A DNA stretch of 64,000 nt from Flavobacteriaceae bacterium (lineage in GTDB: Bacteria > Bacteroidota > Bacteroidia > Flavobacteriales > Flavobacteriaceae), in NCBI GenBank assembly GCA_013215095.1, contig JABSPM010000088.1, positions 1-64,000 of the forward strand, given 5' to 3'. This document shows, piece after piece, positions 26,236 through 34,004 of this stretch. Made by a program: the position numbers and the translations under genes. Below the pieces are notes generated by a model. The model was not told where the DNA came from. It ran no database searches and saw only the letters and a list, made by a program, of their open reading frames with translations. The first letter of the stretch is position 1; every line of letters starts with the position of its first letter.

Positions 26236-27378
26236 TTATATTTGATTTAAAATTTCAGCAGCACGTTTTAAAGTATCATCGGTTTTTGCAAAACAAATTC
26301 TCAACATGTTTTGATCGTATTTATCATGATTAAACACAGAAACAGGAATTACTGCCACCCCTTTTTCTACCGTCATCCATTTTGCAAACTTTTCATCATT
26401 TTCATTACTAATTGCACTGTAATTTACGGTCTGGAAATAAGTGCCTTGAGCAGGCACACAAAACAACCGAGAATCCTTTATCAAGTTTAAAAACAAGTCA
26501 CGTTTTTTCTGATAAAATTCGGATAGCGCTTCATAGTAGTTTGGATTTTGCAAATATACTGCCAATGCTTTTTGCACAGGATGATTAACACTAAACACAT
26601 TATACTGATGTACTTTGACAAACTCTTGCATTAATTCTTTTGGCCCACAACAATAACCAACTTTCCAACCTGTATTATGAAATGTTTTCCCAAAGGATGC
26701 AACAATAATGCTGCGTGACTTTAATTCGGGAAAAAGACACACACTTTGGTGGGCTTGATCATCAAAAATAATATGCTCATATACCTCATCACTCAAGACC
26801 ACAATGTTTGTATTTCTAGTAATATCTTGCAACTTCATCATATCTTCTTTCGTACATATAGCTCCACTAGGATTATGTGGTGTATTGACAATAATCATCT
26901 TGGTTTTAGCGGTTACTTTTACCTTTAGCATTTCCCAATCAATCTTATAGTTTGGCGCCTCTAACTGTATAGAAACAGATGTTCCACCATTGAGTTTTAT
27001 CGCTGGCACATAACAATCATAAGCTGGTGTAAACACAATTACTTCATCCCCTGGTCTTATAAAAGCGGTTATTGCGGTATAAATGGCTTGTGTTGCTCCA
27101 GCGGTTACAATAATTTCGGTCTCTGGATGATAGGTACTCTCGTAAAGGTGATCAAATTTTTGTGCAATAGCATTACGTAACCCAAAAGTTCCTAGCATTG
27201 GTGCATATTGATTATACCCATCGCGCATTGCTTGTGTTACTAACTTATGAAGTGTTTTATCACTTTGAAAATCTGGAAACCCTTGCGATAGATTAATGGC
27301 TTTATGCTGTTGCGCTAAGGAACTCATTACTGAGAATATTGTCGTTTCTAAATTGGGAAGTTTCGATCTATGCTGCAT
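26236..27378 (-). CDS. ybdL: Methionine aminotransferase, class I PLP enzyme
   Basis: 380 residues, fold type I aminotransferase. It shows NLSQGFPDFQ near the start, IIVNTPHNPSGAI, LSDEVYEHIIFDD and the PLP lysine in ASFGKTFHNTGWKVGYC. This pattern fits YbdL, which transaminates methionine, with glutamine and aromatic amino acids as other possible substrates. It forms a tight pair with the omega-amidase downstream. The gene starts 96 bp divergently from the S46 peptidase. The symbol rests on similarity; kynurenine-type aminotransferases are close relatives. Confidence 0.88.
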   Translation of the reverse strand: MQHRSKLPNLETTIFSVMSSLAQQHKAINLSQGFPDFQSDKTLHKLVTQAMRDGYNQYAPMLGTFGLRNAIAQKFDHLYESTYHPETEIIVTAGATQAIYTAITAFIRPGDEVIVFTPAYDCYVPAIKLNGGTSVSIQLEAPNYKIDWEMLKVKVTAKTKMIIVNTPHNPSGAICTKEDMMKLQDITRNTNIVVLSDEVYEHIIFDDQAHQSVCLFPELKSRSIIVASFGKTFHNTGWKVGYCCGPKELMQEFVKVHQYNVFSVNHPVQKALAVYLQNPNYYEALSEFYQKKRDLFLNLIKDSRLFCVPAQGTYFQTVNYSAISNENDEKFAKWMTVEKGVAVIPVSVFNHDKYDQNMLRICFAKTDDTLKRAAEILNQI

Positions 27379-27474
27379 TTCATCTCAATTAAAAATATTA
27401 GGTGTTTAAAATAACAAAAAAGTATCAAATTAAAACAACCTTTTCTATCTTTGAGAACTATAAATTTTATAAAA

Positions 27475-29565
27475 ATGAAATATTTAAAATTCTTATTATG
27501 CTTTGTTATTATTCAAGTTTCTGCACAGCAAGGAGGCATGTGGATTCCATCCTTATTAGAAGGCATGAATGAAGATGAAATGCAAGCGCTTGGCAGTGAA
27601 ATGACTGCTAAAGACATTTACGACGTTAACAACTCTAGTCTTAAAGATGCCATTGGACATTTTAACGGTGGCTGTACCAGTGAAATTATATCTTCAAAAG
27701 GCCTAGTGTTAACCAATCATCATTGTGGTTATGGGGAAATACAATCTCATTCTTCATTAGAAAATGACTATTTGAAACACGGCTTTTGGGCAATGCGTCT
27801 AGAAGATGAATTACCTAATGACGATTTATTTATAGAATTTATTGTTCGTATTGAAGATGTGACTGCGCAAGTTTTAAATGGAATGACCGCTAGCATGACA
27901 GAAAAAGATAAGCAATCATTAATAACTAAAAACAGTAATGCCATTCAAAAATTGGTGAAAAAAGAATCTTGGCAGGACAGCAAAATAAAGCCTTTTTATA
28001 AAGGCAACAAATATTTTATGTTTATCACTGAGCGATTTGAAGACATTCGATTAGTAGGTGCGCCACCAAGCAGTATTGGAAAATTTGGTAGCGACACTGA
28101 CAATTGGGTATGGCCGAGACATACTGGAGACTTTTCATTATTTAGAATCTATGCTAACAAAGACAATCGTCCAGCTAAATATAGTAAGGAAAACGTGCCT
28201 TATAAACCAAAACATTATTTACCAATATCCTTAGATGGTGTTGAAGAAGGTGATTTTACTTTGGTCTTTGGGTTTCCAGGACGCACTAATGAATATTTAC
28301 CCGCAGTAGCTCTTGCACATATCACGCAAGATTATAACCCTAGTAATATTGCTATTAGAGAAGCCGCTTTAAAAGTTATAGATACTAAGATGAAATCTAG
28401 TGATGCTATTCGAATTAAATATGCCTCTAAACAGGCTAGAATTGCCAATGCGTGGAAAAAATGGATTGGAGAAAACCTCGGTATAGCAAAAAGTGATGCG
28501 GTTAACCAACGTATCCAATTTGAAGATAGCTTTAAAAAAGCACTCAAAGCAAAAGGACTTGAAAACAAATACGGACATATTTTACCTGAATTTGATAGGC
28601 TTTACAAAGATTTTGCCAGTGTTCATAAAGAACGCCGCAATTTCATTGAAGTATTCTTTGTAACTAATGAACTCATGGAATTAACATACAGAGCTTACCA
28701 AATGGAAACCACAATCCTAAAAGACCCTAAAAACACTGATAAAGCAAAGGCTACTTTTAGTAATCATTTAAAACGTATTCATAAAAACTATGACATTACT
28801 GTAGATAGAGAAGTCCATAAAGTTGTCATGCCATTTATAGGTCAACAACCTGATATTTCTATGTATAGCAATAGTGCTCTTGTAAACTTAGATAGCGCAG
28901 AAGACTTATTAAAAACTAATGACAAAAAGTTATTGAAAGCCCTAAATAAAGATGCTGCTTACCAATATGCAAAACCTATTATTGAGCATTTTATGACGGT
29001 AACCAACACCATGTATATTAAAAAAAATGAGCCTATTTCTGCCTTACAAACCCAATATATGACCGCTTTAATGGAAGCATTACCAGATGCACGTTACTTT
29101 CCAGATGCCAATAGCACTTTGCGTGTAACCTATGGCCAAGTTCGCGGCTATACCCCAAGAGATGCCGTCTATTACAACCCTATAACCTATTTGGATGGTG
29201 TTATGGAAAAATATGTGCCAGGAGATTATGAATTTGACGTACCAGAGAAATTGCGCCGTTTACATAACACTAAAGATTATGGACAATATGCAGATGCTAA
29301 TGGTCAACTTCCTATTTGTTTCTTAGGAACCAATCATACGACTGGAGGTAACTCTGGAAGTCCAGCTATTGATGCGAAGGGTAATTTGATAGGATTAAAC
29401 TTTGATCGCGTTTGGGAAGGCACTATGAGTGATATTAATTACGACCCAGAAATTTGTAGAAATATCATGGTGGATCTTCGTTATGTATTATTTATAATTG
29501 AAAAATACGGCGGTGCCAACCATCTTATTGAAGAAATGGATTTAGTACATCCTAAGAAAAAATAA
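27475..29565 (+). CDS. Family S46 dipeptidyl-peptidase (DPP7/DPP11-like)
   Basis: 696 residues from MKYLKFLLCFVIIQ, which gives a signal peptide ending VSAQ. The catalytic His is H83 in TNHHCGYGEIQS, the Ser lies near residue 627 in TGGNSGSPAID, and the region FEDIRLVGAPP holds S46 family landmarks. The enzymes remove dipeptides from oligopeptide N-termini in the periplasm and feed amino-acid use. Which of DPP7 or DPP11 it is depends on the S1 pocket and cannot be read reliably here. A -7-like TATCTTTG lies at 27446-27453, and a terminator follows. Confidence 0.93.
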   Translation: MKYLKFLLCFVIIQVSAQQGGMWIPSLLEGMNEDEMQALGSEMTAKDIYDVNNSSLKDAIGHFNGGCTSEIISSKGLVLTNHHCGYGEIQSHSSLENDYLKHGFWAMRLEDELPNDDLFIEFIVRIEDVTAQVLNGMTASMTEKDKQSLITKNSNAIQKLVKKESWQDSKIKPFYKGNKYFMFITERFEDIRLVGAPPSSIGKFGSDTDNWVWPRHTGDFSLFRIYANKDNRPAKYSKENVPYKPKHYLPISLDGVEEGDFTLVFGFPGRTNEYLPAVALAHITQDYNPSNIAIREAALKVIDTKMKSSDAIRIKYASKQARIANAWKKWIGENLGIAKSDAVNQRIQFEDSFKKALKAKGLENKYGHILPEFDRLYKDFASVHKERRNFIEVFFVTNELMELTYRAYQMETTILKDPKNTDKAKATFSNHLKRIHKNYDITVDREVHKVVMPFIGQQPDISMYSNSALVNLDSAEDLLKTNDKKLLKALNKDAAYQYAKPIIEHFMTVTNTMYIKKNEPISALQTQYMTALMEALPDARYFPDANSTLRVTYGQVRGYTPRDAVYYNPITYLDGVMEKYVPGDYEFDVPEKLRRLHNTKDYGQYADANGQLPICFLGTNHTTGGNSGSPAIDAKGNLIGLNFDRVWEGTMSDINYDPEICRNIMVDLRYVLFIIEKYGGANHLIEEMDLVHPKKK

Positions 29566-29587
29566 AGTGCCTTTATACCAAAACATA

Positions 29588-29630
29588 AAAAGTCTTTAAA
29601 TTATATGCTTTTAATTTAGAGGCTTTTGTC
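29588..29630 (+). terminator. Terminator of the S46 peptidase gene
   Basis: A 16-bp stem with two G-T pairs (AAAAGTCTTTAAATTA with TAATTTAGAGGCTTTT) and an 8-nt loop, 22 bp after the stop. The T tail is short. Confidence 0.7.
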
Positions 29631-29953
29631 TTTAATTACAATCATTTAGATCTTGTCACTAATTCCAATGCCATTTTCCATTTCAAATGACTTGAATAAA
29701 ACGCCCTTTTCCCATTTTTCTTTTACGGTACTTGCAAATGGAAAATCGTATAAAGTTCAAAATCCAACATTACGAAGCTACCGAAGTGGTTTCGATACAA
29801 AATGGCTGCGCCGTTATATTACGGGTTAACCTAGCTAATGTTTAGGTGCTTTAACAAGGCTTGTTATATTGTTAAAAATGAAGTATATACAAATTATTGG
29901 TATCATACGTCGTATTCTCCTATTTTAGTACTCCAATAAAACTACACCAAATT
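29631..29953. other. 323-bp spacer with the full copy of the dispersed element
   Basis: Holds the 84-bp element (29668-29751). The rest is non-coding and AT-rich, and must contain the promoter of the thioredoxin/TPR gene, which I cannot place with confidence. Confidence 0.6.
29668..29751 (+). repeat. Dispersed inverted-repeat element, full copy (D)
   Basis: 84 bp. The left end ATGCCATTTTCCATTTCAAA and right end TTGCAAATGGAAAATCGTAT are imperfect inverted repeats of about 20 bp. The core is ACTTGAATAAAACGCC followed by a C/T-rich stretch. Parts recur at 3460, 10048 and 16657, always between genes. It has no coding capacity, so it would be a non-autonomous MITE or REP-like element. Confidence 0.75.
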
Positions 29954-30844
29954 ATGAAACATCTCTTAACCGTCATTATCATTCATTTCTGGATTCTAGC
30001 TAGCATTGGTCAGACTATAAATTATTCTACTAAAGACGCAGAAGGCAAGACTAAACTCTTAGGAAAAATAAACAAGGAAGGACTAAGTCAAGCCCCTTTT
30101 AACGACTGGTTTTCTAAGAACTACGCTAACTATTCCGTTGATAAAACCCTCGCAAAATCTATAAAAAAAGAACTTAACAGTTATTCTATTAAGGTATTTT
30201 TAGGAACTTGGTGCAGCGATAGTAAACGTCAAGTACCACGCCTTTACAAAGTATTAGAAGCTATAGATTTTCCGAAAGAACAACTTGAGGTTTATGCTTT
30301 AGACAACTCAAAAACGGCTTACAAGCAAAGTCCGAATGGTGAAGAAAAAGGTCTAAATATTCATCACGTACCTACCTTTATTTTTTATAAAAATGGAGAG
30401 GAAATTAATCGCATTATAGAGTCTCCAAAAGTCACTTTTGAAAATGATATCTCTGCAATACTAAAAGGAGACTACAGGTCCAATTATCACATAGCCAACT
30501 ACGTTCACACACTTCTCCAAGACCATGAGATACATGAGCTCAAAGCCATGGAACCCCATTTATTGCCTCAATTATTAGAATATGTTAAAGGAAGTAGGGA
30601 GCTTAATGCTCTAGGATATGTCAAGCTGCGTAATGGCAACGTTGATGCTGCTATTTATATTTTTGATCTAAACGTCAAAATGTTTCCGTATAAATCTCAA
30701 GTATATAATAGTATAGCTGAAGCCTATTATATCAATAAAAATTATCACGATGCTTTAAAGAACTATAATACCGTATTAAGTATGACACCTAAAGATAAAA
30801 ACGCTAAAAAAATGATAAGAGTCCTTAGAAAACTCTTAAAATAG
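29954..30844 (+). CDS. Secreted thioredoxin-like protein with C-terminal TPR
   Basis: 296 residues from MKHLLTVIIIHFWIL, giving a signal peptide ending SIGQ; the upstream in-frame Met is not preceded by a plausible leader. Residues about 75-180 are thioredoxin-like (IKVFLGTWCSDSKRQVPRL, HHVPTFIFYKNGEE with the cis-Pro). The active site reads WCSDS, so only one Cys of the usual CXXC remains; a classic disulfide reductase role is doubtful. The C-terminal 80 residues hold TPR-like helices (AAIYIFDLNVKMFPYKSQVY, HDALKNYNTVL). It precedes the truncated TPR gene by 11 bp. Confidence 0.82.
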   Translation: MKHLLTVIIIHFWILASIGQTINYSTKDAEGKTKLLGKINKEGLSQAPFNDWFSKNYANYSVDKTLAKSIKKELNSYSIKVFLGTWCSDSKRQVPRLYKVLEAIDFPKEQLEVYALDNSKTAYKQSPNGEEKGLNIHHVPTFIFYKNGEEINRIIESPKVTFENDISAILKGDYRSNYHIANYVHTLLQDHEIHELKAMEPHLLPQLLEYVKGSRELNALGYVKLRNGNVDAAIYIFDLNVKMFPYKSQVYNSIAEAYYINKNYHDALKNYNTVLSMTPKDKNAKKMIRVLRKLLK

Positions 30845-30855
30845 CGCTACAAATT

Positions 30856-31206
30856 ATGATTCACAAAAGCGTCTATATTATTCTAGCAACAAATTTTTTA
30901 TGTTGTAAAAACCATGAAAAAAATGCATGTTCCACTTCAAAATCACTATCAGAAGATAACATCATAAACAGTTATTTAAAGGCAGGTGCCTGGAAGTATC
31001 ATTATTTAGATAATCGTTTTACCCAATGGATAGACAAAGGTATTGCACAAGATTCTACCATTGCCTATTTATGGCAACAAAAAGCGTTACCTTTATGGAA
31101 ACAGCATCGCTATGATGAAGCCATAGGTTATTATGAAAAGGCAACTGCACTCAAGCCTGAAGTATGGCTATCGCGTTTGGGGTACTTAAAATGTGTATTT
31201 GCCAAA
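30856..31206 (+). pseudogene. Truncated TPR lipoprotein
   Basis: The frame (MIHKSVYIILATNFLCC) has a likely lipobox Cys in its first 17 residues, then a TPR region (AYLWQQKALPLWKQHRYDEA, IGYYEKATALKPEVW). From memory the family is about 230-250 residues and continues past the KCIF motif with more TPR helices. Here similarity ends at LKCVFAK (31206). The frame runs on through foreign sequence to HLWHPLH and stops at 31230. That foreign sequence belongs to a MutS-family gene on the other strand, so the 3' half was lost in a deletion. Confidence 0.75.
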
Positions 31207-31851
31207 CACCTTTGGCACCCATTGCATTGATTTTGGAAAAAACGGTTGATAGCTATTCAACCAATTCACAATCTGATTTACTGGGATTTCTGCTTCTATT
31301 AGGGTTGCCTTAGCCGTAAACATTTGACGCCATTTTGGCATATCAGCTAACTCTTTAATAGCTTTCTTGTCTTTCATCTATAGCTGCTATATTGTTTGAT
31401 TTAAGAAGGCTAACTAATGTTTCCTTTCCTTAATCTAGAGCTGTTCTATCGAGATATTGAAAAAAGACCCTTTACCAAAAAGGTCAATATCATCTCAAAA
31501 CGCGTGCGTATAATCTTGAAACATTTTGCCTTCATTCCGATCTTTAAAGCTCCCTTCAGAAATTTGAAATTCTTCTATATTAATATCCAACAACGCTCTA
31601 TATAACTTACGTTTAGTCTTTAAGTTGATATGCCGTACAAGTAGTAACAAAAAAACAACAACTGCAATTATGGCTAAAGGAATAACAATATGCAATTCAT
31701 AAAAATAAATATAAACACCAATTACACCAGCTATATAAACGAGTATTCTCGCAAGGCTATAAGTGCGAAATTTTAGTTTAAAATTGTTGAGCGTAGCCTG
31801 ATATAATTGTATTTGAGATCTATAAAACTTTTTAGAGTGGTGATTTGTCAT
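31198..31851 (-). pseudogene. Decayed MutS-family gene, N-terminal remnant
   Basis: Reading from MTNHHSKKFYRSQI, two membrane helices (about 30-75) precede MFQDYTHAF, as in the membrane-anchored MutS-like proteins of Bacteroidota (about 590 residues). Lesions, in order: TGA at 31495-31497 inside HAF-DDIDLFG; loss of one T in the run at 31460-31465, after which the next frame reads FFQYLDRTALD; TAA at 31430-31432, followed by GKETLVSLLKSNNIAAIDER; one extra A at 31363-31365, after which the first frame resumes with AIKELADMPKWRQMFTAKAT; then truncation after WVPKVFG. The MutS ATPase part is gone. Family assignment is by recall, but the rejoined protein is convincing. Confidence 0.82.
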
Positions 31852-32096
31852 GCTCGCAAAATACAAAACATCTTACACAAAATATTATATTTCAAATAAA
31901 ATGCAGCACTCAATAAAACACAAAAACTTACAAAACAAATAGTTAAATAACATCCTATAACTATTTAAGACAATTTAGTCTGCGTTATTTTCAACTAACA
32001 CCTATGACATTTCACTAATTATGGTATACATACAGTTATAATATTCTATTAGAATAAGCATATCCCTATTTAGCTTATGCCTCATACAATTTAGCA

Positions 32097-32471
32097 TTAA
32101 GCTTGTAGCAAAATAACACTTAGGCCTAGTATAGCTAGTGGTAATAATAAAAGTAAATATATGCTGTAAGATTTAGATTTAACTCCGGTTTTCTTTGCAT
32201 TTAATGCAACGCGCTTCTTACCACTGTATGCTATCCAATTTTTGAAATATAAGCCTATAGCAGCAACGCAAAACAGCATCCAAACCTTATCGCTTGCCAT
32301 ACTAGACATCTTCATTTGCTTTAAAAACACTATAAAAAAAACACTCACAAACAAAAGTACAGTAGATTGTAGAAGCGTAATATAAAATATAGCAATACTA
32401 TTAGCTTTCTTAGGGCAACGTTTCTTATAATAATTAAAAATATTGAAAAAAAATTGATCAAATGTAGTCAT
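32097..32471 (-). CDS. Small membrane protein of unknown function
   Basis: 124 residues from MTTFDQFFFNIFNYYK, chosen because the upstream 8 codons overlap a terminator hairpin. Three hydrophobic segments (about 28-50, 60-78 and 100-122) suggest an integral inner-membrane protein with basic loops (SGKKRVALNAKKTGVKSKS). I recognise no family. It stands alone between a decayed MutS gene and the terminator of the upstream gene. Confidence 0.7.
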   Translation of the reverse strand: MTTFDQFFFNIFNYYKKRCPKKANSIAIFYITLLQSTVLLFVSVFFIVFLKQMKMSSMASDKVWMLFCVAAIGLYFKNWIAYSGKKRVALNAKKTGVKSKSYSIYLLLLLPLAILGLSVILLQA

Positions 32472-32481
32472 GCGATAAAAA

Positions 32482-32512
32482 TAAAAAAACCACATGAAAA
32501 CTCATGTGGTTT
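32482..32512 (-). terminator. Terminator after the DUF5689 locus
   Basis: Stem AACCACATGA / TCATGTGGTT (32488-32511) with a 4-nt loop and a run of seven T on the minus strand. Confidence 0.88.
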
Positions 32513-32532
32513 CTTAAAATATAGTTATACTA

Positions 32533-33974
32533 TTAATTTGCAAATACTCTAAAATCATCGATCATAAACGATCCATCTAAAGTGTCATCGTTACCTGAGC
32601 CATTAACTCTAAACCCAACATATAAATTACCCGAATATGACGAGATATCTATAAATCCAGAATCTATAAATTCATACCATGAAGTTGATTACCTTGGGAA
32701 GTTCGCATTTAACTCATCCCAAGTTGCTTCCGTCACATTAGTACCATCAAAATCCGTAGAGACAAATACCTTTATTCCATTATTCTCAGAGTCAACATCT
32801 AAATGATGTTGTGCAACTTTAAAATTTAAAAATTCATTAGATTGTGCATCCATATCAATAGCTGGAGAAATTAACCATCCAATATTAGAATCTTCATAAG
32901 TATTGTATGAAGAAAATTCAGTGTATCCATTACCGTTATACTCTTGCTCGGTCCATAGTTCAGTCCCTTCTTCAGCAAAATTAATCCAATCTGCAATATC
33001 TAAATTTGTATCATCAGCTTCTTGAAAGTCCTGAGAAGATATTACATTAAAATCAGCGATATCTATAAGCTACAACGTGCTTCTGTCATATTCACATCAT
33101 CAGTAGTATTTAATGCCATAATCAAAGTGTCTCCAGTATAATCTTTTGAGATAATACCAGCAATAGATCCATTACCTGTAGGTAATTGTTCATTTTTAAA
33201 ATTTGAATAAGAACTCGTCTCTAATATCATTGTAGTATATGTAGAACCTTCACAAGCTTGCATTGTTCTTTGAGTATCATAATCTTCTATTGGATCAAAA
33301 TAAGCCAAACCATTTAAATCATCCTCAAATTCGGCACCATCTACTTGAACAAACATTCCAATATGTTCATCGGTAATTGAGCTAAATGTTTTGGTTAAAG
33401 GCACCAATTCCATAGTGCTAGAACTTCTTAGAATTTTTGCATTGGTAAGGTTTTCCCCTAAGCTTGTCACTGTAGTTCCATACTCATCCGTCTCTGTACC
33501 CGCTCCAATCGTAATAACATTATTTCCTGTACGCTCTTCTCCAATATATAAACCTATAAGGTTGATATAAACCTCACGACCTTTATTATACTTATTATTC
33601 AGATCTGTTTGATTAATGATAACTTTAATTGCAGCTGTAGGATCTTCAAAATTATCTTGTATATAAATCTCTTCATAGAAATTACCTGTCAAATCAGAAG
33701 AACTTACATATCCTTTAACATATATATTGGTATCTACTTGAAACGGTAGGGCATCTGAATGATAATTATCATTATTAGGATCATTATCATACATTGCTTT
33801 TAGATCTAGTATCGATACCTCTTCTGCATTACCGTTTAACATATCTTGCAATGCTTCATTTTCTTCAGCTCCCACACTATTAGGAACAGTAAAATCATCA
33901 TCTTGAACACAAGCTGTAATTACCATTATAGCAAAAATAGCGAGTGCTCTATTTAATATTCTGTTTGTTTTCAT
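32533..33974 (-). pseudogene. DUF5689 lipoprotein, frameshifted and stopped early
   Basis: The start MKTNRILNRALAI gives a lipoprotein signal with Cys22 (ITACVQDDD). The DUF5689 domain runs to MTEARCSL, then stops at 33063. Moving to the next frame near 33066 gives LIDIADFNVISSQDF and a further 170 residues of the usual C-terminal choice-of-anchor-J domain (WINFAEEG, FLNFKVAQHH, GSFMIDDFRVFAN). That part is itself interrupted by TAA at 32689-32691. The 5' part would still give a lipoprotein with the first domain. It lies 10-30 bp after a TonB receptor, the usual arrangement of a receptor with its surface lipoprotein. Confidence 0.85.
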
Positions 33975-34004
33975 AAAATTAATGTTATTTTTCATCGTTG
34001 TTTT

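Noticed and set aside
31417-31605. Short + strand frame opposite the MutS remnant
   Set aside because: It is the reverse complement of sequence that rebuilds a MutS-family protein; no support of its own.
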